The notes beneath the pieces were generated by a model. The model did not search any database. It saw only the letters and a program-made list of their open reading frames with translations, and was not told where the DNA came from. Below, in pieces: positions 36,971-46,036 of a DNA stretch of 64,000 nt (position 1 is its first letter; each line of letters starts with the position of its first letter). The position numbers and the translations under genes were made by a program. The stretch is taken from positions 6,324,001 through 6,388,000 of the forward strand of contig NZ_CP030055.1 of NCBI RefSeq assembly GCF_015291645.1, read 5' to 3'. This DNA is from Bradyrhizobium sp. CCBAU 53340 (lineage in GTDB: Bacteria > Pseudomonadota > Alphaproteobacteria > Rhizobiales > Xanthobacteraceae).

Positions 36971-37981
36971 CTACACGCGGTGATACTTTCGATACCATTC
37001 GACGAAGCGGGCGAGGCCTTCCGCGATGGGCGTCGACGGTGCGAAACCGACGTCGCGCTGGAGCGCGGAAATGTCGGCGCGTGTTTCCAGGACGTCACCG
37101 GCCTGCATCGGCAGGAATTGGCGGATCGCAGGCTTGCCGATGAGCTTCTCCAGCGTCTCGACGAACTCGAGCAACTTGACCGAGCGGTTGTTGCCGATGT
37201 TGTAGACACGATACGGCGCATAGCTCGACGAGTTTTCCGGCCGTTCGGCGTTCCACGCAGGATTTGGCGCGGCGGGCCGATCGAGGGTGCGGATCACGCC
37301 TTCGACGATGTCGTCGATATAGGTGAAGTCACGCCACATATCGCCATTGTTGAAAATCTTGATCGGCTCGTTCGCGAAGATCGCGCGCGTGAACAGATAG
37401 GCGGCCATGTCGGGCCGGCCCCAGGGACCGTAGACGGTGAAGAAGCGAAGACCGGTCACCGGCAGCTTGTGAACATGCGCAAACGTATGCGCCATCAGCT
37501 CGTTGGCCTTCTTGCTGGCGGCATAAAGGCTGACCGGATGGTTCACCGATTGCTCGGTCGAATACGGCAAGGTGCGATTGGCACCATAGACGGAACTCGA
37601 CGAGGCATAGACCAGATGCGCCAGACCGTGGCGCCGGCCGGCCTCGAGCACGGTGACGAAGCCGTCACAATTGGCGCGGATGCTGGTGATGGGATCGTCG
37701 ATCGAGGCGCGGACGCCGGGTTGCGCCGCGAGGTGCACGACGCGATCCGGCGCAGCTTCGTCGAAGACGCGAGTCACCGCGGCAAAATCCGCAAGGTCGA
37801 TCTCGTGAAAGCTGAAGCCGGGAAGATGCTTGAGCTTTTCGAGGCGCGCGCGCTTGAGCGCCGGATCGTAATACGGCGTGATCGCGTCGATACCGACGAC
37901 CTGTTCGCCACGCGCCAACAGCCGCTCACAAACGTGCATTCCGATAAAGCCGGCAGCGCCGGTCACCAGCACAGGGGCCAA
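36971..37981 (-). CDS. lpsL: UDP-glucuronate 4-epimerase (LpsL-like)
   Basis: An extended short-chain dehydrogenase of about 336 residues: VLVTGAAGFIGMHVCERLLA at the N-terminus, catalytic SSSSVYG and YAASKKANELMAHTF (YxxxK), and MWRDFTYIDDIVEGVIR. The TPYYDPALKRARLEKL segment after the first strand is typical of UDP-glucuronate 4-epimerases. The product UDP-galacturonate fits Bradyrhizobium EPS, which contains galacturonic acid. The start is uncertain: TTG 37981 with GGAG upstream gives MAPVLVTG, while the frame is open to 38044. It follows ugd's position in the cluster, both leftward. Confidence 0.87.
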   Translation of the reverse strand: MAPVLVTGAAGFIGMHVCERLLARGEQVVGIDAITPYYDPALKRARLEKLKHLPGFSFHEIDLADFAAVTRVFDEAAPDRVVHLAAQPGVRASIDDPITSIRANCDGFVTVLEAGRRHGLAHLVYASSSSVYGANRTLPYSTEQSVNHPVSLYAASKKANELMAHTFAHVHKLPVTGLRFFTVYGPWGRPDMAAYLFTRAIFANEPIKIFNNGDMWRDFTYIDDIVEGVIRTLDRPAAPNPAWNAERPENSSSYAPYRVYNIGNNRSVKLLEFVETLEKLIGKPAIRQFLPMQAGDVLETRADISALQRDVGFAPSTPIAEGLARFVEWYRKYHRV

Positions 37982-38123
37982 GGCCACACTCTCCGCTGTT
38001 GCGTTCTTCTGCACTGCAATGCCAGACTGGACCAGCAGAGGCAAGGCTTCAAACCTGCGCGAGCCGCGCCTTCGGCAATCGTGACAGAGTCACGAAGACG
38101 ACGCGTCGGCGCCGCACCAGAAG

Positions 38124-38861
38124 TCAGGCGCGCTGGCCTGAGGGAACAGGAAAGCAGGGATGCGAAATCGTGAGTCCGCGATCCCCAGCGTAGCGGCGAA
38201 ACACCAGCCGCACCTCTTCCGGCTGGCTGCACATCCTGCCCAGCAACACCGCCTGCGTCGACGACGAGGCGGCCTGATAGATGACAACGGCCGTGGTGAG
38301 CTGTCGGGCATCGACAATATCGACGAAATCATCGAGCGTCTGTTGCTTGAGCTTTTCAGGCAGGAAGCCATACGCCCGCAACGCAAGAGGCGCGCGGAAC
38401 AGCTGCACCCACATCTCGTGTGGCGCAAAAGCGTAGGACTGGGTCAAATAGGAAATCGCCTTTGGACCAAAGCCGAGCGTGCGGGTTTCCGCCCAATAGA
38501 GCGCCAACCAGCCTATCGATTCCGAAGGTGAGCAGGCGATCAGCTGCTTGGCCGCATCCGTGACGTTCGGCAGCCTCACATCCATGGCGGCCGCGTCGCC
38601 GGCTTCGAAGGCATTGCTCAGCAGCCGCAGCTGAATCAAAAGCACATTGCGTCTCAGCTTCGGATCGCAGAGCCCGCCCGCATCGTTGCTGACACGGGCC
38701 ACGATCTGGTCGAGCGCCGTGCCTTCGTAGCGCTCGCCGCGCATCAGATGCGACGCAAGATCCTGCAAGGTCGGGCGGAACGTATAGCTTGCGATCGATG
38801 TCAGCCAAGCCAGCGCCATCACCACGAGGACGGCGTTCAGAATGGCGACCGAGATCACCAC
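38124..38861 (-). CDS. EPS-cluster membrane-anchored protein of unknown function
   Basis: A protein of about 245 residues with one N-terminal helix (VVISVAILNAVLVVMALAWL) and a soluble, helix-rich remainder with paired Cys (C at GLCDPKLRR, LIACSP, GRMCSQPEE, SHPCFP). The frame is open to 38939, which would overlap the end of the tyrosine kinase gene by 53 bp; GTG 38861 avoids the overlap and places the helix at the start. I do not recognise a family. Its position right after the co-polymerase gene suggests a role in polymer assembly or secretion. Confidence 0.65.
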   Translation of the reverse strand: MVISVAILNAVLVVMALAWLTSIASYTFRPTLQDLASHLMRGERYEGTALDQIVARVSNDAGGLCDPKLRRNVLLIQLRLLSNAFEAGDAAAMDVRLPNVTDAAKQLIACSPSESIGWLALYWAETRTLGFGPKAISYLTQSYAFAPHEMWVQLFRAPLALRAYGFLPEKLKQQTLDDFVDIVDARQLTTAVVIYQAASSSTQAVLLGRMCSQPEEVRLVFRRYAGDRGLTISHPCFPVPSGQRA

Positions 38862-38886
38862 CGGCCGTCGCCCGACAGGCGGTACG

Positions 38887-41091
38887 TCAGCTCTTCTCAA
38901 TGTAGTAGTCGGAATAGTGGCGCCCCTTATACGACTCAATCCGCTTCAGTGTTTTCGGATTGGCTCTATTGAGGACGATTCCGACGATCTTGCTCTTGAA
39001 GACTTCCAGGTCCATGAGCGACTCGTGGACCGCAGCCCGGCGCGTCTTGCCCCATTCGACGACGTAGACGATGGCATCGATCAAATGCCCAGCCGCCTTG
39101 ACGTCCGTCACCGGCAGCACGGGCGCCAGATCCACGAAGATATAGTCATATTGCTTGCGGGCGGACCTGAGGAAATCGGCCATCGCGGAAGAAGCGAGCA
39201 GATCGGCGGAATTGACCAACCTTGCCTGCACGACCGAGGGCAGGAAATTGAGCTTCGAGTGGCGGTCGACCTGGACGTGCCGCTCGAACTGGTTTGGCTC
39301 CGAAAGAGCCTCGACCAATCCGGTCTTGGCGCCGGGCGCAAGCTTGCGCGTCAGAGCTCGCGTGTGCAGGTCGCCGTCGATCAGCAGCGTGCGGTGTCCC
39401 GTGAGCGACGCCAGATGAGCGAGGTTGGCCGCGACCGTCGTCTTACCTTCCTTCGGAAGCGACGACACAATCGCGATGACATTGGTCTCTCTCGACAAGC
39501 GCGCGAGGTCGACCGCCGTCTTCACGTTCCGCAGCGTCTCTGCATAGCGCGAGAACGGGTGCTCCAGAGCATATCGGGCGAGGGCTGCATCCGAAGAGGA
39601 ACCATCCAGCCTGTCCGAATGAATTTCGGGCAGCGTTCCGAGGCACTGGAGCGCGGTCTCGCCTTCCACTTCCACGGGGGTTCGCAGCACCTCGGTCAGC
39701 AGCTCCTTGGCGACAGCCCCACCTACGCCGAAACACAACCCACCGACCAGGCCGCCGAGCAGGAGCAGACCGATCCTCGGCCAGCTCTTCTTGTCCGGCT
39801 TTTGCGCCGTGCTGATGATTCGCGCTTCACTGATCGGGAAGCTCTGGTTCTGCGTGGCTTCCTGGAGTTGCTGGAGGAAGTTGTTGTACAGGGTCCGATA
39901 GGTATCGGCGGCGCTTTCGAGATTGCGCAGCTTCACCTGGGCCTGGCTCGCGCTGCTGGATTCGCTGACGAGCTTGTTCAGATCGCCTTCGAGAGAGGTC
40001 TCTCTGCTTCGCGCGATCTCGTAATCGCTCTTGTAGGCATCGGCGATCCGCTTGACTTCGTCCTTGATGGCCCGCCGCAGCTCCTGCATCCGCGAAGCCA
40101 GGTTGACCGATGCCTGGTGGTCCTTGCCGTACTTGCTGGACCAGTCGGCATATTGGGCGGCGAGATCGAGATATTGTGCCCGCAGACGCGTGATCACCGT
40201 ATTGTTCAGCGCATCGGTGACGGTGGGCTGAGCGAGATCCTGATCGGTGATCGCATTGATCCGGTCGAGGCGCGCCTTGGCCTCGGCCGTCGCGGCCCGG
40301 GCCTGAATCAGCTGAGTGTTGACGTCGGACAATTGCTGCTCACTCATGAGCCCCTTGCTGGTTCCGACGATATTGTTCTCGGCCTTGAAGGTCTGGACCG
40401 CGCGGTCGGCGTCCATGGCCTGCTGCTGCAGCTCGGCGCTTCGCCGCTGCAACCACTCGCTCGCCCGTTTCGTCGACTGGTACTTGGCTTCCAGAACGCT
40501 GACCATGTAGGCGTCGGACAGACCGTTGGCGATACGCGCCGCCTTGTCCGGATCCGTGGACTTGAACGACAGGGTCAGAACATAGGTCACGCCGACCCGC
40601 TCGACCTTCAGATTCTTCTTCAACGCGGCGACGACCATCCGCTTGACGAAGTCCGTGGACTCGGGCTCGGCAAGCCCGAGCGCGCTGATGACGGCGCCGA
40701 TGATGTGAGAGAATATGTCGCCTTCAACATATTCCGGGTCGCTCGTCAGATTCATGGAATCGACGATCGACCGGACGAGATCGTCGGACTGGAGAATTTC
40801 AACCTGGCTTTCCACGAATCCGGGATCGATCAGGGTGCTATTGGCGTCCGTGGACTTGCTCAGAAGCTGCGCCTGGCGTGTATCCACCAGAATGCTGACC
40901 GAGGCCGTGTAGTAAGGGGTGGCCGTCAGCGAGTACGCCACAACCAGGGCGAGACAGCAGCCGACAACGGTGGCAATCAGCGGCCACTGCCGACGCACGA
41001 TATCCACCGCGCGCTCGAACGTTAGCACGGCCGTATTGAACTGGAGCGTCAGAGGCTGGCCAGGCTCAAAGTTATTGCGAGGCTGATACAT
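38887..41091 (-). CDS. exoP: polysaccharide co-polymerase and tyrosine autokinase (ExoP/Wzc type)
   Basis: A 734-residue inner-membrane protein that controls chain length and export. A Wzz domain with its first helix (PLIATVVGCCLALVVAYSL) at about 35-56 is followed by a long periplasmic coiled-coil region (about 190-420), a second helix (IGLLLLGGLVGGLCFGVGGA) and a cytoplasmic BY-kinase domain. Walker A is SSLPKEGKTTVAANLAHLAS with K550, Walker A' is TLLIDGDLH, and a Walker B-like YIFVDLAPVLPV is present. The C-terminus is Tyr-rich (YKGRHYSDYYIEKS), fitting autophosphorylation. It lies 9 bp downstream of the secreted-protein gene at 41101. Confidence 0.93.
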   Translation of the reverse strand: MYQPRNNFEPGQPLTLQFNTAVLTFERAVDIVRRQWPLIATVVGCCLALVVAYSLTATPYYTASVSILVDTRQAQLLSKSTDANSTLIDPGFVESQVEILQSDDLVRSIVDSMNLTSDPEYVEGDIFSHIIGAVISALGLAEPESTDFVKRMVVAALKKNLKVERVGVTYVLTLSFKSTDPDKAARIANGLSDAYMVSVLEAKYQSTKRASEWLQRRSAELQQQAMDADRAVQTFKAENNIVGTSKGLMSEQQLSDVNTQLIQARAATAEAKARLDRINAITDQDLAQPTVTDALNNTVITRLRAQYLDLAAQYADWSSKYGKDHQASVNLASRMQELRRAIKDEVKRIADAYKSDYEIARSRETSLEGDLNKLVSESSSASQAQVKLRNLESAADTYRTLYNNFLQQLQEATQNQSFPISEARIISTAQKPDKKSWPRIGLLLLGGLVGGLCFGVGGAVAKELLTEVLRTPVEVEGETALQCLGTLPEIHSDRLDGSSSDAALARYALEHPFSRYAETLRNVKTAVDLARLSRETNVIAIVSSLPKEGKTTVAANLAHLASLTGHRTLLIDGDLHTRALTRKLAPGAKTGLVEALSEPNQFERHVQVDRHSKLNFLPSVVQARLVNSADLLASSAMADFLRSARKQYDYIFVDLAPVLPVTDVKAAGHLIDAIVYVVEWGKTRRAAVHESLMDLEVFKSKIVGIVLNRANPKTLKRIESYKGRHYSDYYIEKS

Positions 41092-41100
41092 GTTTCACTT

Positions 41101-41631
41101 TTATCGCGGAATCTCGAGAGGAAGCGGAACGGGAGCGAATGGGTCGGCGACGTCGGTACCCCACTCACCGTCGAACAATGGATTGGACCGATTCACGGGC
41201 GGGCTCTGCACGGGAATCTGGGGCGTCGTCTCGGAATCGACCGAAGCATAGCCCGCGCTCACCGAGGAATCCTGCAAGCTTCGCGTGAAGTCGATGATGT
41301 TTTGCACCGCTTTCGGATCGACAGGGCCGCAATGCTGAGCGGCGCGGGCCATGCCACTGCCAATCGCGGCGCGATTTGTCGTCGGCGTGAGCTGCACCAA
41401 CTTTTTGATCGCGGGCAGAAGATCCGGATCACTCGCCAGATACTCGGTCACCTTCTGCTCGATCTTTGATCGATCATTCTTCGCGTACTTCAACAAATGT
41501 TCCGGATCGTCCGCGAACAAGCGGAGCTCCAGGGACGGAGTTCGCAACAGAAGCGGCAAACAGCCAGCCGCCGTGGCCGGCGAAAGACCGACCACGGCGA
41601 ACAAGAACGCTAGCACAAAGCGTGCCATCAT
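41101..41631 (-). CDS. secreted EPS-associated protein, paralogue A
   Basis: A 176-residue protein with a signal peptide (ARFVLAFLFAVVGLSPATAA). The mature part, LFADDPEHLLKYAKND then NRAAIGSGMARAAQHC, aligns with the protein encoded at 42486 (FLDNPSALLSAFPEGD; NRAIGAGLGTAASTC), so the two are paralogues. The C-terminal 45 residues are Pro/Ser-rich. Two or three Cys are present. It lies 9 bp upstream of the co-polymerase gene, so co-expression is likely. No known domain is recognised; a periplasmic accessory role in polymer secretion is a guess from context. Confidence 0.75.
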   Translation of the reverse strand: MMARFVLAFLFAVVGLSPATAAGCLPLLLRTPSLELRLFADDPEHLLKYAKNDRSKIEQKVTEYLASDPDLLPAIKKLVQLTPTTNRAAIGSGMARAAQHCGPVDPKAVQNIIDFTRSLQDSSVSAGYASVDSETTPQIPVQSPPVNRSNPLFDGEWGTDVADPFAPVPLPLEIPR

Positions 41632-41767
41632 GAGGGCTCACCCAAAGTGAGCCAGGATCGACAGCTCCAAGACGCCAATTGATCTCACCGTAATATCTGT
41701 CCGAGGACGCTCGTTACCGGACAAATACGGCAAGTCTTTGTGCGATGCAAAAAGATTTGCGTCTTGT

Positions 41768-42382
41768 CTAGTTTGAGCCGTCCTTCGCGCTTCCGAGTTC
41801 CGCAAAATCGCGGCGATCCTGCTTGGCAATGGATACCCAGAAGCGAGGATTTTCACCCGACTCCATCGACACCCACTGGTAGTCCACGCCGGACCATTTG
41901 CGAACGTCCGAGGCAAGATTGTCTAAGATGTAGTCGCCGTCTTGCAGTCGCGCGACCAACACCAGATGGCCTCCGGCCGGTGCATAGACGACCGCCAGAC
42001 GCAGCGCGCTGGCAGGCCAACCCTTCGCAATGAGCATATGCCGCTTCGTCACGGCATAGTCGTTGCAGTTTCCCGATGTCGGCGAGATCGCCCAACGCGC
42101 CTGCATCGGATTCGTCGATTTGGCGACCGGGTGAATGCTCTCGTTCACCGTCGCATTCACCTCGGTCAACATCGCGAAGGCCGCATCCCGCGCCGGCAGC
42201 TGGGCCTCCGGCGAGCTCAACTCGCACTCGGCGGGATTGTTCATGCAGAACTTCACGAACTGGAGCGGAGCCAGAACGTTCTGCGCTTCCTTCAGGAATG
42301 AAGGGGCCGTCGCCTGCTCTGCCGCGTAGCACGGCATTGAAAGCCCAACGACGAGCCACGCCGCAATCAGATGCCGTTTCAT
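41768..42382 (-). CDS. bacterial transglutaminase-like cysteine peptidase (BTLCP, DUF920/LapG family)
   Basis: A 204-residue secreted protein: signal peptide HLIAAWLVVGLSMPCYA, then a transglutaminase-fold domain with triad C106 (SGNCNDYAVTK), H139 (PAGGHLVLVAR) and D154 (YILDNLAS). The family includes Pseudomonas LapG, the periplasmic protease that releases a type I-secreted adhesin under cyclic di-GMP control; most rhizobial members are uncharacterised. ATG 42382 has GGAGGTG 5 nt upstream. It lies between two paralogous secreted-protein genes on the same strand, which suggests a shared periplasmic task; those proteins or the nearby type I-secreted glycanase are possible targets. Confidence 0.87.
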   Translation of the reverse strand: MKRHLIAAWLVVGLSMPCYAAEQATAPSFLKEAQNVLAPLQFVKFCMNNPAECELSSPEAQLPARDAAFAMLTEVNATVNESIHPVAKSTNPMQARWAISPTSGNCNDYAVTKRHMLIAKGWPASALRLAVVYAPAGGHLVLVARLQDGDYILDNLASDVRKWSGVDYQWVSMESGENPRFWVSIAKQDRRDFAELGSAKDGSN

Positions 42383-42445
42383 CACCACCTCCAACGAAAC
42401 AATTCGATGGATCGACCGTAGTGCCGAAACTTCTCAGCCCGATTG

Positions 42446-42465
42446 CGCAATTTCGTAAAATTGCA
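42446..42465. promoter_or_regulatory. inverted repeat upstream of the cysteine peptidase gene
   Basis: CGCAATTT-CGTA-AAATTGCA: nearly perfect 8-bp arms with a 4-nt centre in AT-rich DNA, 64 bp upstream of the ATG at 42382 and 20 bp past the stop of paralogue B. It could be an operator or a weak terminator. Confidence 0.45.
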
Positions 42466-42485
42466 CCTAAACGAACGATCGACCC

Positions 42486-43118
42486 TCAGTTTGTCGGGCT
42501 GATTGAGGAAAGTGCGTTGGTCGAAGTGCTCGATGCGGCGGTGAAGAAAGTCGTCGTCGCCGGCACCGAGGCCCTCGAAAAAGTGGTGGTATCGGAAGTG
42601 CTTACACCTCCAGACGACTGGCTCGCCACTGTTCCGCGACCACCACCCACGACCGATTCACCGTTGGGGTCCGACCCGGGAACGGCATTGGTCGGAACAT
42701 CACCGGTGATGCTTTCGAAGGACTGAATGAGATCAGCATTCTCGGTTTTGAGAACCGCCTCCTGGATCAAGGTTGCGGTTGCCGGATGCGATATGACGCA
42801 GGTTGAGGCAGCCGTCCCGAGCCCCGCGCCGATCGCGCGATTCTGGCTGGGCGAGCCGGCGCCCGACAGCGACCGCATTCCTTCCAGCGTTTCGGGGCGC
42901 ATGGTCGCAAAGTCCCGAATGGTTGCTGAAAGCTTACCCTCGTCGCCCTCGGGAAAGGCACTCAGCAATGCCGACGGGTTGTCGAGAAATTGCGTTGCAC
43001 GCTCGGCAGTTATCCCCCCGGCGAGAGGCGCGCATGAAACATCGACCGCAGTCGCTGCGCGGGACAATGATGGCTCAAGCAAAAAGGGAACCAAGAGCAG
43101 CCATGCTCCAACCTTCAT
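42486..43118 (-). CDS. secreted EPS-associated protein, paralogue B
   Basis: A 210-residue protein with signal peptide KVGAWLLLVPFLLEPSLSRA. Residues about 40-115 align with the protein encoded at 41101, including the spacing between (F/L)xDxPxxLL, PSQNRAIGAGLGTAASTC and the helix after it. Cys residues C29 and the one in AASTC are shared in position with paralogue A, hinting at a disulfide. The C-terminal ~70 residues are Ser/Thr/Val-rich, low-complexity sequence (GGVSTSDTTTFSRASVPATT). AGAGG lies about 8 nt before the ATG. Function is unknown. Confidence 0.75.
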   Translation of the reverse strand: MKVGAWLLLVPFLLEPSLSRAATAVDVSCAPLAGGITAERATQFLDNPSALLSAFPEGDEGKLSATIRDFATMRPETLEGMRSLSGAGSPSQNRAIGAGLGTAASTCVISHPATATLIQEAVLKTENADLIQSFESITGDVPTNAVPGSDPNGESVVGGGRGTVASQSSGGVSTSDTTTFSRASVPATTTFFTAASSTSTNALSSISPTN

Positions 43119-43196
43119 TTTGGCAACCTCTTTTCAAAATTTTTCCGCGCCTTGAACGCATTCGTATAAGCGATTTCCTTAACGGGGTGAACACAT

Positions 43197-44561
43197 TTAA
43201 GAAATGTTGAACTGTCCGACACCGCTGCGGCGTTTCTTGCTCGATATCGACTGAGCCAGGCCGCAGCCCACGACCGCCGCGAATAGCACTGCAAACCCCG
43301 TTACTTGCACGGAGAAATCGATGCATGAATGCAATGCTCCGAGCAGAAACACTGCAGCACCCGTGGCTGGCATATAATTGTCACGCCGCCTGGTAAGACT
43401 GCCCAGTATCATTCTTCCGAAGAAGAGGACTGCGAGACCGCACACAAGAATTGTCAAAGGGATGCCGGCGGAGACCAACATCTCGAGCGGAGTACTGTGG
43501 GCCTTGTCCCAAATTCCCTGGCTTCCAAGATCTGCGGCCCGGAACGAAGGAAATGCTGCCTCGAAATTGCCCAATCCCCAACCGAATAGCTCGTGACCGC
43601 GCAGCATCTCCAATGACGTTCGATAGACCTCAAGCCGCCGCGGGTCCCCCACCCCGAACATGCCGACGCGGCTGCTTGCCATTCCACCGATCACAAAAAA
43701 AACCATGATGGCAGCGACAGTGACGGCTCCAGCGACGAACCAGTAGCGCCTCAATTGGTCTCGATATTGCATCAAGTGCAAATTGGCCAAGAAGGCGAGA
43801 CAAAGGAGAGTTAGAAGTACGCCGGCGCGAGATCCTGTCATGCCAACAGCCGTGAGACATGCAAGAAGGCCCGAGCAAAGAACGATGGGATGATCGGCAA
43901 TCGAATGCCGAATCCTCCGGGGACGCTCGGCGAACCATGTGTCGGATGACAATGCCAACAACATACCGAGGAACAAGACCGCACAGCAGCCCCAGAAAGC
44001 CGCCGCTGTATTTCGATTGACGAATGTTCCAGTGGCGAACGAGAGATAATACTCCTTGGTCCGCCACAAGAGCATCCCTGGAGCGAGAAGCTGTGTAGCG
44101 ATGCCATAGACAGCATAGGCGAAACCAGCATATGCAGTCGCCTTCAGCAGCGATCTGGCAGCCTCTTCGTCCGTTGCGATCAAATAGGCCCGCGCAAGCA
44201 CCAGGGCGAAGAGCAAGCAAGGGCCAAACGCGACCCACGGAACCGAAGCCGTCACGGAAAGGCGATCCGGCAGCGTCAGCCCGGCAACATTCCTGGCCAT
44301 GTCCCATGCCGGATTGGCGATTGCGAAGTCGATTCCGGGCCAGACTTGAAATATCGCCAATGCGCAGGTGAACAGCAGGATGACGACCGTCGAACCCAAA
44401 ACCAAGAGATCTGCGCGACACAGGCGCGACAGGTCGGCTGTCATCAGGCTGACGACCAGGAGCGCGGTCCAGATCCAGACCCAGATCAGATCGACGGAGC
44501 CGAACGGCAGCGGCGCCACCAAGACAACGAAAAGTGCGATAAACTGAGATATCCGGTGCAC
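43197..44561 (-). CDS. O-antigen ligase / Wzy-family membrane protein
   Basis: A polytopic protein of about 454 residues with 10-12 helices and the Wzy_C/WaaL region: TGSRAGVLLTLLCLAFLANL, then a large loop FGVGDPRRLEVYRTSLEMLR with GWGLGNFEAAFPSF and the conserved His of KAHSTPLEMLVSAG. Such proteins polymerise undecaprenyl-linked repeat units or ligate polymer. The start is probably GTG 44561 (MHRISQFIALFVV); a TTG at 44591 is also open. It is transcribed leftward, divergent from a second Wzy-like gene at 44711. Confidence 0.85.
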   Translation of the reverse strand: MHRISQFIALFVVLVAPLPFGSVDLIWVWIWTALLVVSLMTADLSRLCRADLLVLGSTVVILLFTCALAIFQVWPGIDFAIANPAWDMARNVAGLTLPDRLSVTASVPWVAFGPCLLFALVLARAYLIATDEEAARSLLKATAYAGFAYAVYGIATQLLAPGMLLWRTKEYYLSFATGTFVNRNTAAAFWGCCAVLFLGMLLALSSDTWFAERPRRIRHSIADHPIVLCSGLLACLTAVGMTGSRAGVLLTLLCLAFLANLHLMQYRDQLRRYWFVAGAVTVAAIMVFFVIGGMASSRVGMFGVGDPRRLEVYRTSLEMLRGHELFGWGLGNFEAAFPSFRAADLGSQGIWDKAHSTPLEMLVSAGIPLTILVCGLAVLFFGRMILGSLTRRRDNYMPATGAAVFLLGALHSCIDFSVQVTGFAVLFAAVVGCGLAQSISSKKRRSGVGQFNIS

Positions 44562-44710
44562 AGAAATAATTTCTCTTTGGAGGCCGGGCAATCGGCCAAC
44601 AGCCGGTCATGCTTGCCGCACAGAATGAACAAGATTGACACAATGTGCCACCTAGTGCCCCAGACGCATCCGTCGTTGAAGACACGAAGTATTTAGCGGA
44701 AGCCTTCGCG

Positions 44711-46036
44711 ATGGATCAACCGACGACGCAATTCGAAGATCAAAAGGCCGCACCACCTGCGGCCTGGGCCTGGACCCTCCCAACGCTGGAAGGTCTCGCG
44801 GTAACGCTTTATTTCGGGCGCGACGCTTTCGCCGGCGTGGTTCGCTACTACGCGAGTCTCACCCACCTCGACCCGCTCTGGTTCGTCCCGGACGTCTTCG
44901 CGTTCGCCTGCATTGGCGCGTTCGTCTACAGGTACGCCTTCAAGAGAACCAACGTCCTTGCGATTCTCTTCCTCTTGTATGTCGTGTTTGCGCTGTTCCT
45001 GGGTTACGTCTTCCTCGGTGAAGCCAAGGGACTGGCTTCGTCCATCAAAATGATCGCGCCAGCCTTCGTCGGCTTCTGCTTTTGCGGCCGCGAGTTCAAG
45101 GATCAGAAATTCCTTCTGGGGTTCATCTACTTTCTGCTTTTCGCCTCCATCATGGGCCTGATGTGGTCCGCTCACTCACGCTTGCCGTGGGTCGCGTTCT
45201 CGTACGAGTCTTTCGGCGCGACGCGAACAGCCGCGCGACTCTGGTGGACCGGCGGCGAAAGCCGCGTCTCCGGATTTGCTGCCGATAGCACCATGGCCGC
45301 ATATTTCGTCTTGATCACCTACGTCTTCACCTCGGTTCGAAAGAGCGTCCTGTGGTGCCTGCTCTGGGCAGGGCCGGCCTTTTATGCGATCCATCTCTCG
45401 ACGAACAAGACGGCGATCGGCGTGCTGGCGATCTATGTCGCCGCCCTGCTCTTCGTCCGTGCATTCAACGAGAGACATCGGTTTTCCGCACTTCGCGCGA
45501 TCGCGCTGTGGTCTTTCACCTGCATCCTGCTTCCCCTGGTGCTGATGGCGACGCTCAGCGGCACGAACATGGCCCGCATCGCAAAGGGCCTCTACAGCCT
45601 GCAGGATCGCATCAACAACAGCTGGCAACTGCCGTTCGTATACATGAACGATCTGATGCCGCTCGGCTATTTCACGGGCTGCGGATTGGGATGCTTCAAC
45701 TACCCGCAGCAGCTGTTTTCGAACAAAGTCGCCTATTACGTGCCCGTGGACAATTTCTACATCGGCACGTATCTGATGTTTGGTCCGATCTTCGTGCTTT
45801 TCATGGTGTTCGTGATACTCGCCGTGGCAAGGACACGAGACATCTACAAGCTCACCGTGATCTTCGTCATGAACTTCTACACGATCACGGTTTTGGGCTA
45901 CGGACCCGCGAGCGGCCTGCTGGTCATCACCATGGGATTCAGCGAAGTATTCGGACCGAAGCTGAATCCACGCACGTTCAGCGCCGAACCCAACGCTATC
46001 GGACGGCAGCCGGTTCTGCGCGTGGCGAGCGGATGA
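44711..46036 (+). CDS. Wzy-like polysaccharide polymerase candidate
   Basis: A 441-residue integral membrane protein with about 11 helices (LAILFLLYVVFALFLGYVFL; ALWSFTCILLPLVLMATLSG; FGPIFVLFMVFVILAVARTR). It has a periplasmic loop with ADSTMAAYFVL and a late GCGLGCFNYPQQLFSNKVAY stretch resembling polymerase loops. No clean Pfam motif is seen, so the call rests on topology, loop pattern and location. ATG 44711 has GGAAG about 9 nt upstream. Its stop overlaps the next gene's start (ATGA), opening a rightward block of polymerase, acyltransferase, flippase and acetyltransferase genes. Confidence 0.68.
   Translation: MDQPTTQFEDQKAAPPAAWAWTLPTLEGLAVTLYFGRDAFAGVVRYYASLTHLDPLWFVPDVFAFACIGAFVYRYAFKRTNVLAILFLLYVVFALFLGYVFLGEAKGLASSIKMIAPAFVGFCFCGREFKDQKFLLGFIYFLLFASIMGLMWSAHSRLPWVAFSYESFGATRTAARLWWTGGESRVSGFAADSTMAAYFVLITYVFTSVRKSVLWCLLWAGPAFYAIHLSTNKTAIGVLAIYVAALLFVRAFNERHRFSALRAIALWSFTCILLPLVLMATLSGTNMARIAKGLYSLQDRINNSWQLPFVYMNDLMPLGYFTGCGLGCFNYPQQLFSNKVAYYVPVDNFYIGTYLMFGPIFVLFMVFVILAVARTRDIYKLTVIFVMNFYTITVLGYGPASGLLVITMGFSEVFGPKLNPRTFSAEPNAIGRQPVLRVASG

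Noticed and set aside
38842..41025. 727-codon open frame on the plus strand
   Set aside because: It is the antisense shadow of the ExoP/Wzc-type gene; no ribosome-binding site, and the composition is that of a reversed high-GC gene. The minus-strand protein has Wzz and Walker motifs.
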